Positions 46,601 through 61,600 of a stretch of DNA of 64,000 nucleotides are shown piece by piece. The translations under genes and the position numbers were made by a program. The stretch is from Warburgia ugandensis (lineage: Eukaryota > Streptophyta > Magnoliopsida > Canellales > Canellaceae). The stretch covers positions 15,079,001 through 15,143,000 of the forward strand of contig CP141126.1 of the NCBI GenBank assembly GCA_035236585.1, read 5' to 3'. Position 1 is the stretch's first letter; each line of letters begins with the position of its first letter. Below the pieces are notes generated by a model. It was not told where the DNA came from. It did not search any database and saw nothing but the letters and a program-made list of their open reading frames with translations.

Positions 46601-49600
46601 CCTGATCATCTACCAAATCCGATCATATCATGTCAGAGCTACCTGACAGACAGCTTAGAATGAGTAATGGCCAGAGGTAACTTTCCTATGGAAAAATTGA
46701 TAATTTCAATATTTCTTGATTTGCACGTGTCATCCTTTCACAATAGCCACTTTAATCCTCTTTGCAACGGTCCATATTTGATTCTCAAAGAGACTAGAAA
46801 ACATTCAGTTGAGAAACAAGGTATCTTGGGAAATTTCTTTGCAGAGAAGAAGAGGAGAAAAGAGCTTTAGCATAAATTGTAAAATCATTTTGGAAAAATA
46901 TTGGGTTGGCATGCAGCAGGATAGCAGGATGGTCTCCAGAGTGGGAGTTTGGGTAGTGATTAGAACAGAAAAGAGAAGAATTTTGGAGTAAAATCTAATT
47001 TGGATAAGTATTAGGTTGGCTGGAGATAGCGAGTAGGATTCTCTCAAAAGATGTAGGTCAGATGCATGGCTTTCCGTGTGTCCAAAAAATTGAGAAATCC
47101 AGTAATGGTACCGAATTTAGAGTGAGAGAAGAAAGAGAGAGCTGGATTTGGGGAAAACACTGGATCAGTTGATACATTGTGCCTCATATACAAGAACATA
47201 CTTGGGATGACTGCCCATAAAGGTACATGTCCTAAAGAGGAGTGTTACAAGGGGCAAGGTATCATGAGAATTGTTCTTAGAAGCATGAGGGGAAAAAAAG
47301 CTTTTCTCACGCTGACCCAATTTTATATTTCTTTGTTTAAAAGGTACAAGAGGGTACTGTATTCATTGAAGCCTTTTCAATTGGTTAATGAGTTACATTC
47401 TCGATCCCATTCCTATACCACATGGGCTGCTCTTGTACTGCAAAGGGTTAAGGAAGCTGATGACAGTCAAAGGAAATATTAAGACAACATATACAGAGAA
47501 GAAATTAAGACTTGCAAACACATTTTCTTTGTAGGTAACCCCAGGATTCAGCCAATGATCTCCTCATCCATGGCAAGGTGGTGACCCAATATGTGTATGT
47601 CACCCTTTTTATAAATGATTAGGTACCTATTATTGTTTACATGAACTATTACAGAGCTCCTCTTAAGTGGGCCTCTCATGTCTTGAGATAAGACTATCCT
47701 TTCTAGATAAGATCTCCACCTTGGTTTGGAAGGGATTATTAATACCAATTAGTTCAATTGCAGAGCTAAGTTTATGTTAAATGAAAAGATATGTCTCAAA
47801 ACCCGAATCACACACATACGTGCATGCAGGCATACACACATAGTGACAAAAACAGTCTGTGCATGTTAAAAACTCAGTTTCTCTTTTGAAGCAGCACAAA
47901 ACAAAAGAGTGTTACACATTTCTGTCAAAACACTACTCATGTTTTCTTCTCCTGAGGCCCATGACAAATTCTAAGTGAGTTATTGAACAACTGTCTGAGT
48001 CAATCTCAACCAGAACATCTCAGATGAAAGCAACCATTTAACTCTACCACAAGCAGATCAACTCAGATGAAACCTTACAGAAGTGGAGTTGCATATGAAA
48101 CTTGACCAGAGCCTTGAGCAAGTCAATTTCGAAGTTTTGGACCTAGTTATAAGCCATAAAATGGAACAAAAGAGGCATGCCTCAATTTATAATTGTTAAG
48201 CATTCAATTTTGGTCAAAATACTCCTAATTAAGCATTTAATTAAATCATCTAACCAATCAAATTTGCAGTTTTTTGCTTGATTTTGAATTTAGCTCCAAT
48301 TGACCATCCAATTATTAATTTGCCAAAATTAACAGTCAGATGATCATTAGAGCTTATCAGATGATTAATGTACAGTTTAGATGACTCTAATTTGGTCTTT
48401 TATTTTGCAGATTAATCAAAAGGGGCATGAATGGCTAAGATCAAAAGTTAACGGTGCGGATTATCCTAAAGAGCATTAGATTGACTAGATCACTCACAAA
48501 GATGGATAAGATAGTTTCCTAAAAGATAATTGATCTCAATTGAAAATCAGGGAGAAGATTCTATCAAAAGGGAATGTCGCACAAAAGAAGAGGACAAGTT
48601 TCCAAGTTAAGGAGAACTCTTCACTTTAAAGGAAAGTGAAGATGTGATAAAAACAGGCAGCCATCTTCAACCTCCTTTTTGGGCTAGATACTAGGAGGAA
48701 AAACCGTCAATCCCCTTCCCCCTTCTTCCCTCTGGTCTCCCTCTCTCTCTCAACCACCTCTCTTTCCTCTTGCCTTTCTCTCCACCACCTTTTCTCTCCT
48801 CTTCTTCTCTTCTCTCCCTTGAACTAAATTGTAGGAGGCAAAACTGTTAACTCTCCCTCTATTCTCCTCTCCTATCTCCTCTTCTCACCCTTGGGCTAGA
48901 ACACATAGGAGGCAGTCACCCCCTTTCCTTCTCTCTTTCCTTCTCTCCCACACTCTCTCCTCCCCCACTCGTTTCTCTTTCTCCTACTCCCTATCTCTCT
49001 CTACTTCTCCACCGCACCCGACCAGCACCACATAGCCAGCAGCTTCTCATCACTAGCTAGCATCTACTTTCCTTCTATCCACTGCACTCTCCCTCTTCCT
49101 CTGCTCCCTTCTACCAGCCCAATCCCTATTCCTCACATCTCTGTCGGTTTCTCTACCTAGTCACACAGATCCAATAGCCCCTTGCTCACCCCATCTCCTC
49201 CGCCTCCCCCCCGCCTTGCTTCCCTCATCTTCACCGTACAGTACTATACTTCTCCCTCTCTCTGGTCTGCACGCACCCAACTGCCCAAATTCTTCTTCTA
49301 TCTACCCAGTTCCACCTTTGCTCCTCTCTTCTTCACTTATCTCCCATCACCAGTCGGCTCCACCTATCCTTGCACTGGCCTCTGCCCTACTCTGGTTTTC
49401 CTCTGCCCCTCCCCCTCTGTTTCGCTACCCAATTTCCCTTCAATGCTCAGAACTCCAGTCACGAACAACGCCCCAAACCATCACTCGATCTCACTCTCTT
49501 TCCCAGACACTGATCATATACCCAATCCGTCACCCTCCACCTGGTGGTGCTAGATCGCACCACACCAATCTCCAGCACTGCACCAGTCCACTGTGCCTCT

Positions 49601-52600
49601 TCCCATCTACCCAAACCAGCACCGGCAGGCCCGAACTGCCCTAACACTATCGCCCATCATGGCCAAGTTTGGCTTCTTCTCTCTCGCACCGCACGGCTCT
49701 GCATGGTAGCGCCCAGCCCAAACCGCACCGGACTTCCTAGCCCCAATCACCAGTTTTTTTGTTCTATTCCACCTGATCTCCACCGGCCCTGCTCCAAGCA
49801 TCACTGCCCTCAGCTTGCCCCCAGTCCACCTCTAGTTTCCACTGCTTCCCATCTCCAGATCACTAGCATCGTCACCGGCAGGCCCAGGGATTGTGACCCG
49901 ACATGGGTTTCCCTCACTTTCTCCTCTTCCCCTCTCCTCTCACCTCTTCTTCCTTTCTCCTCCTCTAGCATTTTCTCCTTGTGGTTTCCCTGTTTTTCGT
50001 TTTAACCAGATTTTTTTGTCAAATTCTGTTTTTGCCCTTTGCTCTTTAGTTAAAATTCCATTTCATTCCTCTTTTTAATTCCCTCTGTGTCCCCATTCTA
50101 TTCCAATTTTAGTTTATCTATGTTCTGCATATTCAGGAATTGTCTAATCCAAGCTAGATCAATTAAGGCTTAACCGAATCAACGGGTTAGCCTTAATCAC
50201 CAAGAATTCCCTGTTTCTCCTATGTTTCTTATCTGTTTTTCAATTAACTTTTCAATTTTATTCTTAGAACATCCCTGGACTTAATTAACGTCTATGATCT
50301 TTAATCTGAAATCAGTAACTTGATCTAGACCGTACAAATCCCAAAATCACAATTTAGCCTAGTATCTTTATGATTTTGAGGAATTTGACAAATCCAACTG
50401 ATAGATCTCTAATCAAGGACATGCTGAAGATGTTTATGAAGGCCTATCAACTCCCAAAAGACCAGAATTAAAGATATTGGCAGTGATTAAGCTAGCAAAG
50501 TAGTTTTTTTATGTTATTGGTTTATTTGCTTTATTTAGGAACTAGAAATTCTGTCATTTTTTAGAAGTTGAACTGATCTAAACTCTGATTCTAATTCCAA
50601 TAATTTCAGTAATTTTCTATTATTTCTTTTTAATTTTTATCAATTAAATTTTATTTACTCTCACTTTTTTAAGTTAAGTCCCCATAAGATCAACTCATAG
50701 TTGCATAAGCTACACTACAGTAGCCTATGCACTTGCGGTAAAACACATCAACAATAATAGGCCATTGTTTACAAGCAATCAGGAAAACAAACAGACTTCT
50801 TAACGCTCGCAATGCACTACTTTTAGTATATGAGGACCAAAGAGCATTTATTCGGTCTCTAAATTAGATGAAATTATCTTCATTTACTGACTAACCTTGA
50901 ATTGTTGAATGAAGCAGACAAACCATTAATATGAATACTATATCAACTTTGGTAGACTTTGCATGACTTGAGCCAAGAACATGGGACAAAAAACACAGTC
51001 ACAAATATAGACCTAATGGGAAACAGTTACTAATGTGAGCAGAGAATTTTTATCAAGAAAAAAGTATTGAAGTAAAATTGCAGGCTCAATCCTTAAAGAA
51101 ATGAATAAGAAAGCAAACACTTAAGCAGTAAATGATAAGAACATGCATGAAGATTTGTACAGCCATGAGAGCTAACTTCTAAGGTACAGTACATTAATCA
51201 ACTCACTGAATCTTTGGGGAGAATTAGAAGCAAATATGTAATTCCTAAATGATAAGCACAACTATAAAGTGGAAGATGCATGGAATTCTAGCAACAAAGG
51301 CACTCACTAAGAGTAAATTCAGGACGTGTTAAAAATTCTTCCACATGAGGTATATCTGTATGAACACGTATTGCACGCCCATCACTTGGACGTATACTTT
51401 TGGTTGAAGGGGCTTGTACAGGAGGACAAAAGCCTTTAGGCTTGATTTGCTGCCAGTATTTTTTGTACTCCTGAAGAAAACAAGCAACTGAATCTTCAGA
51501 ACAATAAATACTAGTTTCACTCGCAATAAGAAGTTGATTTACCTGGATAAAATAGTTCCGTGGCGTATGGAACCAAGCTGTAAGCCTAGCAGAACGCTGC
51601 TTATCCTCTCCTATGCCAAACAAGAAATCACGAGTGCATTCCTCCCCTTTCTGAGCATTCTTGGTTGGCCAGAGGACAGAAAAGCTGAAACCATTTTAAT
51701 TTCGTTATATTCAGTGCTAGCAATGACTGTCACAAGACTCACTTCAACAGAAATCATATGTGTTGCAGCAATGTCCCAACAAAAAGAATGTACCTTAAGG
51801 ACAACTTATGTATCTCAATCTTTACTGCTACGATATCATGTACTTAAAATTTTACAATAACACAAGAAAAACTATCTCACACGAACAATTAAAAGAAAAC
51901 AGATAACCATGAGAAACAAAATTTTAAGAATAAGCTATGGTGATAGGGCACCAGTCTCATGTCTATGGCATAACTGAGCAACATGGGTAAGATGCTTGTC
52001 CACCTTCACGTAGATGAACATGATCCAGATACAATTATGAAATGGAGATAAGAACTTGAATATGGCTACACTTCAGAATATTGTAGTACACGCAAACTGT
52101 AAAGAAATATTTTAATATCAAACTATTCAACAGCAGTGCTCAAAGAAGTATAAGAATGGTATGAAGGTGACCTTACAGCTGATGTCAAGTTTCCCTCTGG
52201 CATGAACAGGAAGGGAGCTATCCTGAAGTTTGGCTCATCACTGTGCCGCAAAGCTGAGCCTAGTTCATCCATAACATACCTACAATGCATACCAAAGAAA
52301 TCACTGATCAAAGTGGACTTTTAACAAGTTATTACAGTCAGTTAAAATGCCAAGGTTTCTTGTTAGTTTAACAAAGTTCGTAACCTTTGACGATTACTAA
52401 AAGTTTAGCAAGATTTAGCCAGGATAATATAAAGTGAAATCCAGAGTCGAATTTACTATTTACTTCATATCATACAAACCACAAGCAAAGAGAGGTCAGG
52501 CATCAAGGAACAGCCCGGATTAACAAGATCTCTGGAATCATGAAAGGAATGAAGACTCACAACTTACATCATCAAAGAAGTAAAACCACAGCTGGGATTT

Positions 52601-55600
52601 AGCTAGTCATTGAGTTGAGCCACTGAATTATGAAGCATAATTTGACACTTCAAATCCCACAACTAAGGACTCGCAACAAATGTCAAATCACATATTACAT
52701 GACATTTTTCAGAAAAACCAGGATGTCAAGATGTCATTAGTTAGCGGGTAATGATTCCTAGCATATGATTGTCTTCACTGGTAATTGTAACATTCACCAA
52801 GGCAATACTGAAACGTATCTCCAACCTATGTAGTCGCAAGGCGCATGGCATGCGACTCGACTTACCCCAGGCGCAGCGACTTGCACCTTGCGGCTAATGT
52901 GCGCCCCCGACTCCAGGCGCATCAACAGTCTTAAAAATAAAACCCTAGTTACGGGTTTTTTTTTTTTTTTTTCATTCTTCTTTTTCCCCACTCGAATACT
53001 TCCTTTGTAAACCTTTGATCTTCCATCCAACTCCAAGTAATTGAGGTAAGAATCGTAAGATTGTAACTTCATTACTTTCATTGTTTTGTTTTTTTGTTTT
53101 TCTATAAAAAAAAGGTAAAACCAGTATCGTTTTTTCATTTTTTTTGCATAATGCTTCTTTTTTCTTTGAAAACTCAACATATGTATACTCTAAAGGTAAA
53201 AACGAAAACTCCATTTCATTCTTTCCATCCGTTTTCATTGATTTAGTGTAATATGCAGTAAATTTCTAGTTTTCTGGATTTTTTTACCTGAAAATGAAAA
53301 ATACATCAGTAATCCGTATTTTTCTCATTTTTTTAAGCAAATATGCATATCCTCACTATCATAATGCTAAAAACGATTGACCCATGAGCTTAATTGACTC
53401 TTTTTTTATGCTGTCTTTTTTTTTTTAACAAAAACCAATAAAAAACAGTAAGGGTTATTTATTTTTTCCATCTTTGTAACAAATGTGTAAGTGTCATCAT
53501 AGGATGATACTAGGAATGCTAAAAACAACTTATCAATTCAATGTTTTGATGTTTTTTCTTACTTCTTTTTTTTTTTCACTAACAACTGTATTTATTTATT
53601 TTTTGTACTGTTAATTATTTTATTTCGTTGTTTTTTTTTTTTCCATTTGTTTGCAGGTTTTCTCTTTTAAATCTCTAATTGCTTGATTTGATTCCACTTT
53701 CCATTCCACTCTAAAGTCTCCAATAGTTTCTTGTATTCCTATTGATACATCAAGTCTACAATATGTCATCATCAAGGGGCTCCAGCAATGCTTCTAGATT
53801 AATGGATCTGAGGTGGGAATATGCAGAGGCACGGGATCCAAATGATAAAAATTTGGTATGGTGCAAGCTATGTGGGAGTAGATATAGTGGAGGAATTTTT
53901 AGATTAAAGCAACATTTGACAAGTGGGCATAGGAATGCCAAGAAATGCTCTCTAGTTACTCCTGAAATATCTAAAAAAATATTAGATTATATGAATGAAA
54001 CAAAGAAGAAGAAAAGACTAGAGAGAGAATAACAGGGGAGATGGAACAGCTAGCAAATTTGTTTGGCTTGAATGATAATGATGAGGAGGGGGAGGATGTG
54101 CAGGAGATTGATAGCACCAGGCCTGCTGGTATTTCTATTGGGGGGGATAAGAGGCATAAGATTCCCGCACAACAAACAAAATGGCCTATTGATTATCTCT
54201 TTGCTCCCAACCTTGAGGCCCAGAGTAAGGGTAAGGAAAAGGCACCCATGCAGCAGCAGACAACAATGAATCAAGCATACAAGAAAGAGTTTAGAACAAG
54301 AGCATGCAATTATATCGCCTCTTGGTTCTATGAACATAGCATTGCATTCAATGCTACTCGTAGTCGTTCATTTCAGACCATGCTAGAGGCAGTTGCACAA
54401 CATGGTCTAGGTGTATATCTTATATTTTTTTTATAATAAATAGTTATATATTTGTTTAGCCTTTTACCTAATCTTATATCTTATAATTTTATGTGACTAA
54501 GGTTTCAAGGCACCCTCGTATCACTAGTTGAGGGTGAATTTTCTTCAGAAACAAGGAGACAAAAGAATACATGGATCAGCATAGAGGTGATTGGATTAAG
54601 TATGTGTTCAGTGTCCTTTTTTGCAACCTTGTATATATTACTTTTAAGTCTTAAGGTGACACTTATACTAACAACAAGAGTTCTCCATGGTATTATTCCT
54701 TTATAGGTATGGCTGCTCCATCATGTCAGATTGGTGGACCGATGGCAAGGGTCGCACCCTTGTCAACTTTTTGGTGAACTATCCAACTGGGACAGTATTT
54801 TTGAAATCTATTGATGGGTCTGCACATGTCAAAAGTGCAAGCCTAATACTTGACATGTTGACGGAGGTGATTGATGAAGTTGGAGAGAACAATGTGGTTC
54901 AGGTAATAGTTGTTAAGCATTTTAAATTGCTTATAAGCATATACTGCAAGTTCATCTTATATAATTTGACCTTTTTTGTATTTTAGGTCATAACTGATAA
55001 TGCCTCCAACTATGTTGCTACGGGAAGGGAGTTGATGGTGAGGAGGCCGCATTTATATTAGACCCCTTGTATAGCTCACTGCATTGATTTGATGTGGGAG
55101 GACATAGGGAAATTATCAATTGTGAAGAAAACTGTGGCAGAAGCTAAGGCGTTGACGGTTTTTATATATAGCCACACACATGTCCTTCATCTTATTAGGA
55201 GGTTTACAAAAAAAAGGGATTTGGTCAGGCCTGCAGTGACGTGCTTTGCCACCAACTTCTTAAGCCTAGAAAGCATCCACAATTTCAAGACAGAGCTGAG
55301 GGCAATGTTCCACTGTTCAGAGTGGATGAACAGTAAATGGCCAAAAAAGGCCTGAGAGTAGAAGAGCTGAAAAGATTGTATCGCGCACCAGCTTCTGGAA
55401 CCACATCCTATTCTGTTTGAAGATTATGGCTCCACTCGTAGAGGTGTTGAGGCTGGTGGATAGTGAGGAGAAGCCAGTGATGGGATACATCTTTGAGGCT
55501 ATAGTCAGGGCCAAAGCCAAGATTCAAGCCAATCTAGCAGGGGATGAGCGCCATGCCACTCATGTTTGGGGGATTATCAGCAGTAGATGGAGTTCTCAGC

Positions 55601-58600
55601 TTCACCAGCCTTTGCATGCAGCGGGATATTACCTCAACCCGTCCATCTATTATGACCATGACATTGAAATTGAGCGTAATGGTGATATCAAGAATGGTCT
55701 AATGCATGCCATTAGTAGGTTATATGATGGAAATGATGCTGACATTGTGATAGATCAGATATCTCTTTATAGACATGCTAGAGGCTTGTTTGCCAATGAC
55801 CTGGCAATACGCAAAAGAAAAACTCTAGCCCCTTGTAAGTATTTTATGTTATCCTATGTTTTAAGTTTTATTTATTTTTTAACTTTAATTTTTTTTTTCC
55901 AAAATGTAAGTGAGTGGTGGATTACCTTTGGGGCTGAAGTCCCACAGCTTCAAATATTCGCTATTAAGGTCCTCTCCCAGATATGCAGTGCATCTCCTTG
56001 CGAGCGCAACTAAAGTGTCTTCCAAAATGTAAGCTACTTAGATATTAAAATGTAGTACAATACTAGTAATTAGTTATTAGTAATTTAGTATAGCATTCAT
56101 TGTATTCTAAATTTATATTTACTTCTTTTTTTTCTTCTTTTCAGATCCGCACTAAGAAGAAGAATAGGCTGCACGCTAAGAAATTGAACAATCTAGTATT
56201 CGTTCAATACAATCAGCGCCTTCGTCATCGACATGAGGATCGTTTGAAAATGCAAACATATACAGATCCTATTCTGTTAAGAGAGGTCGACGAAAGTGAT
56301 GAATGGATTGTTCCAAAAGACGTTGGAGATGATTTGGTGCATCAAGGTGATGACCTCACCTAGTTAGATGTTGAGCTTGCCGAAGGATCAAGTGAACACG
56401 ATGCTCCATCTACTAGGCAATACCAGAGGCAAGGGAGGGGGCAGAGGGGCAGCCACATTTCTCAATCTCAAGCTCATGCTCATGCTCATCAAGAACCATA
56501 TGAGGATATTGGAGAAGAGTAGGGCGATGAGGAGACTAGGGAGGAGGAGGATGTCAACATCTCTTAGGGAGATGATTCTAATGATGGTCTTGATTTTCTT
56601 GATGAGGAAGAAGAGGTGCAGGAAAATAGCTATTAAGTCTTAATAGTTAACTTTAACATTTGCTTTACTTTATTTGCAAAACTATTGTTTGATTGTTTAT
56701 TGTTCCTGAATTTACAGGAAGATAGCGATGATGAGCATGAGACCATAGCATGACAGCAGATTGAGGAAGTAATCCCTCCCAGGCTGCTAGTGCTACTCCC
56801 TGTTATTTCATTGTTTATTGTATTTGTATGTTTCTCAAGACTCAACTTACTTCTATGCATATAAGTGTATGACTGATTGTTTGATTTAACCTTTAGCTCT
56901 TTACTCCTTAGTCCTTAGGTTGTTAGCTTGTTATTGTATTGTTGACAAGTATTTATTCATATCTTTATATTTCTATGCTTTTTAAAAAATTTTAATATTT
57001 TTTTTACAATTTTTTAGATTTTTTCCATTTTTAAATATTTAAAATTCTTATTTTTGAGCCTTGATGCCTAGGCGCGCAACTAGGCGCACCTAGTCCCTCT
57101 GGGCGCAAGGCACACCCCTTGCGCCTGGGTGCGCCTTGCGCCTGTGACTACATAGTCTCTAACGCAGGTAACTAGTTTGAGAAGCTCATGCCTTTCTTCA
57201 CATATTAAACACCAATGATGGCAATAGAAGAAGCCTCTAATGGTAGGTGTTAGGTCCAAAGCTTCTCCTGGGTGGGTGTGTCCAACATTCAGATGAAAAA
57301 AGGGAAAAAAAGGGTTAGCCATCTATATCATATAGGTTGTAGGGACATCACGTTACACTGGAAAATAGTAAATTTCTTAGCATGTTATAACCATGAAGTG
57401 CAACTCAAAAACACACCACTAGCATTTACCATTTTTAAGCAGTTTAATAGCTTTATAAAATCGCACTAGTAAGGTGACGGAGAAGATGACCAACAGAAAT
57501 CCCTAGGAGGCAAGTTCTTAATTAATGGCCATTGCAGTGATGCTAGTGGGAGAAGGCAGCTGCAGGGACTGAGCTGTGTGGTTGCAGCCATAATGTAGCT
57601 CAGTTACTATTAAGTGAGCATTGTTATGGAGCTTCTAGCTTAGACCATAGGTGAATGATTCCTAATTTGCAATTCTACCACAAGACCTACTTCATGATAA
57701 ATGGTAATTTAGTTGTAATTGCTTTCATCTGCACTTGCTATATCTTATGAAAAAATATGCTGTAGAATAACCAACGCCTCCAGATGAGATGGACCCCCTT
57801 GACTTTACTAATGTGTCCTTCATGGGAAGTCATGGGAGGATAAAAAAGTGGACATGTATGTACTGTATGCAGTGCAGGAATGTGTGCACTGTGAAGATGT
57901 TACGAATTTGGTGGAAATATTAAATTTGATGGACTGAGTTAGTTCAGGTGTTGAAGTTTGCAGATTTCTGAACCTTAATTTTGAGTATGCAAGAGAATTT
58001 TCAAGTTGTTGCTTCTCCAGGTCTGGAATATTCAACTGCTAGTACCAAATATTGTTGTTAAGAATATGAAGTTCACAGAATCAAGAGCAAAGCTGGGAAG
58101 TTGGCAGAGCTTGGTGAAAAGTGAAGTTGGTGGAGATTGGTGAAAAGTGAGCAGTAAATAACAGTACTACACGCTGCTGGCTGCAAGAAAGAAAAAAAAA
58201 ATGATAAAGGATATAAACTAATTAGAAACAAAAGAAAACTGCAGTCGGACTGCTTCTGAACAACAAGCCAAAATGTGGACGGAGGAATGAAATATTGTAT
58301 TCCTAATAAGATAAGATTTGGAACACTGTTAGAAGCTAAGGTGTATTTATAATTTCCATTAAATGAATAAATGATATAGCCAAGCACTGGAAGTGGGAAG
58401 GATATGTTTAATGAACAATTACACATGATGTAATTCCATCAAAATTAGAAGTCACATCAAAACTATTAAACATATGTGTCATTGAATATGTTAACCAGAC
58501 AGAGCAAAGCATTAATGAAGATGTGTACCAGACAGAAGTTTCATCAATCTTCTCATCATCGGCAAGTCTATATGTCATCAAATATAACCACATTGCACTG

Positions 58601-61600
58601 ATCACACAATCAACAAGAGGTTCATTGGTAGTCCATTCAGGAAGACGTGGTTGAAGCTTTGCATCAATAACATGCTTTCCACTCTCCAAAATATACGATG
58701 CTTTGACACCATTTAATAATGAAAGAGTAGGAACAGATTCAAGGATTTCCATTGCACTCTTTCCAACAGGACCTGGAATATCCACCTATATGACAACACA
58801 AAAGTAAAGTGCGTTGCAGTAGTGCTCTGAGATCATGACTTCAGAGAAAATGGAAATCTAATTCTATCATGGATACCTCCAGTGCTTGCAAACAAGGAAA
58901 TTCATTTAAGAGTTTCAGCAAGTCATCAACGGAATCTTGGTCCAGTGGATTTCCTCGAAGATTCAGATATGAAAGTGATGGCAGTTCTGCAGGAGAGAAT
59001 GCCTGGCAGGAAAAATGAAGAAGAAAAACAGTTTTAGGACTTAAGCAGCCATAACAATTACACAAAAAGCAGGTCAGACAAGATCTTCATACTACCAAAA
59101 GAAACTTCAAACATAGATCAGAAGGATGCCCACTAATACAGAGGTTCAAAAGTGTAACACATAAAGTGGCAGAGTGACTTCTTTAGTTCCAGTCAAGTTT
59201 TATGTTCATGAGAATATCTCTGGCAAACTGCAATCTAGAAAAGCACTAATTACAAAGAAAATATGAAGTGATAAAATCAATCACCTTATTAGCGAGTCGC
59301 CTAATGTTTCTATCGGACAGATCAAGAGAGGTAACCTCCAGTAACGGATGGGCAGTCTGTAGGGAACTGCATGGGTTATCCACTCCATAAATTCCTCCAC
59401 AAAATCCCAGTGCCCACTCACTAAATTTACAAGTGAAACATGAGTTGAATATCTCCAGTCCTGGAAGTTCTTCAGTAATTGCATCTGCAAGTTGGCTGCC
59501 ACTGTAAAAGTAAGATCCAATTTTGCTATTCTCATAATTAGAAAGTGATAAGTGCTACCTCAATCCCAAATACAAAGAAAAGCAACATATTAGACAAATA
59601 CTCAATGGCAGTTAGACGATTCAGTACTAGTCCTTCAATGCAGGTTCTTGGTATCCTTGTCAAAGATGTTACTTTCTTTTAATGTTTGTTAAACCTGCAT
59701 GACTTTCTCAAGGCTATTGTATTCTGTTAATATTACTACCACTGAACTTACCTGCTTTGGGTAACAGGGTTTTCATTCAACCAAATAGCTTTCAGGTTCC
59801 TACATCTTGTCACTTCTCGTACAACTCTCTCTGCATTGTGGAGCTTGTTTCCCCAAAGGTTAAGGGCCACCAAATTCTGATACAAAAAGTTCGACTTCAA
59901 AACATGAAATAACCAATGAAGATGCAGAATAAAACAAATACAATGAGTCATAAGCATCATGCCAATAAATGATGATGATCAACTCACAAACACGCATGAG
60001 GAAATGGTTATACAATTACAAAGAAGAATATTATCTGAACCTTTGAAAATAGCAGTTACCTAGATTAACTTAAGCAGCCTTGGCTCAATCATTAGCGACA
60101 TGATGCAATACAGTCCTTTTAAACCTTTCTCTTCACTTAGCAAAGCAGAAAAGAGAAGAACACAATGTTTGACTGGCCACAGAGTTGCCAAAAAGAAGCT
60201 ACAAAGGCCAAAAATCATGCATACATCTCTACCAACTCCTGACGTATATATAAAGCTTTAGGCATGACAAGAATTAGATAAGATATGTATCTATTCAGAG
60301 CTAAGTGATGTTTTCTTTTGAATGGCGAGTGGAGCCAAACCCCTTTGGTTGTGAGAAAGGCACTTGATTCCAACCTAAGGAGTGTTGTCAGGGTAATCAC
60401 GATTAATAACCAAAAGGCATCACCCAACTTGCCTCAGTGGAAACCCTGGAGGACATACTTCTGGGGACAGTTTGTTTCATGGTGGAAGTGTTCCATCAAT
60501 GAATATAAGTGTATTGTTGGGTTTCATTCCCCCTTGGTTTGAAAGCTCCATCACCATATATGGATAAGGATGTCGTGCAGACTAGAATACTTGTTTTAGA
60601 CATCCCAACCTCCAAAATAGGAGAACATGTGAGTAGCTGTTGTTGTTTAATGTGTTATGATAAATGCTTAAATGTTAGTTCTATAATTTACACAAAACAG
60701 AAATTCCAAAGCGAAAAGGAAATTGCTACTAGCTTGCAAATAAGTTAAGATCTAACTTCAATCCAGTGCTCCTACTTCCCAGGCTGCTGTATCCTATTTT
60801 GTCCCATTAGAGTGGGAAGCATTGTCTAAGTCCTTTCTAAAGTTGATACAGAACATATTTTTCGCAAAACCGAAATCTGTCAACGTTCAAGAAATATGAG
60901 TTGATACAAGTCTTTCAAGATGATGGTATTGGATTTCCTTTGGAACTTCAATTAGGCAAAGTGATTGCAGAATGACCATGAAAGAGGAAAAACAAATAGC
61001 TGATGTTGTTCCATCCAAATTTGGAACAGCAATAAAGATCATAACCGCAGTGCTTTGATGTCATGTAGATCAGAGAGAAAAAGAGACATAGGATGCAGTA
61101 AGCAAGAACTAATGAAAAAAACAAGTGATTTGGGATGAAGTTTCCTTGTCTTCTATCATAATTTTAGGTGGTATATGTGCATATAACAACCAAGTAAAAA
61201 CCCACATCCTTGAGCAAGAGCATAAGATATGTATTTTGTGCATTAATATATTCAGAGTATCATATAAATGCATATCTGGGGGAGAAATAACTATAGATCT
61301 GCAGCATGTTAACAGGAGTATAGTAGTATAAACACTAATTCTTTATTTCTTCTAACAGCAGAGATTCACCATATGCATGTTTCTTCCAACAATTGTAGTT
61401 AAATGAGAAATGGCTAAAGAGTTTGAGCCCATCAATTTTCACCATAATTTCCATTCACTAATTCGATGACACCTTAATACCACTTTAAGGTCCCAGAACA
61501 GCAACCCATGCTGCATCTCACATGTGTCCTCAACCACATCCCTACACTCAATATGGGAATCTATACCAATAACGATTGAGGCATCATGATAAAGGATAGC

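Larger units (their letters stand above)
52818..57163 (+). mobile_element. hAT transposon copy B, complete ends, 8-bp TSD
   Basis: The element is 52826-57155 (4,330 bp) in TTLL12-like intron 6, opposite to the gene. Target duplication TCTCCAAC / TCTCTAAC (52818-52825, 57156-57163; one mismatch). Ends CTATGTAGTCGCAAGGCGC and, inverted, CTATGTAGTCACAGGCGC. The transposase gene runs from ATG 53763: a BED zinc finger (WEYAEARDP, CKLC, HLTSGH), a linker, SDWWTDGKG (first Asp), VITDNASNY (second Asp), PCIAHCIDLM, the helical part MAPLVEVLRLVDSEEKPVMGY, ANDLAIRKRK, and the dimerisation region VLSQICSASPCERN with the third acid. The gene is dead: one frameshift near 54030, one at an A-run near 55341, TAG in place of Trp before TPCIAHC (55059), and TAA after CERN (56011). 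Introns split it, for example at 54410-54500. Confidence 0.93.

Noticed and set aside
49182-50005. Long overlapping plus-strand frames (123, 142 and 153 codons)
   Set aside because: They lie wholly in the C/T-rich tract, encode mostly Ser/Pro/Leu, exist in several frames at once and have no family features, so they are low-complexity artefacts in an intron.
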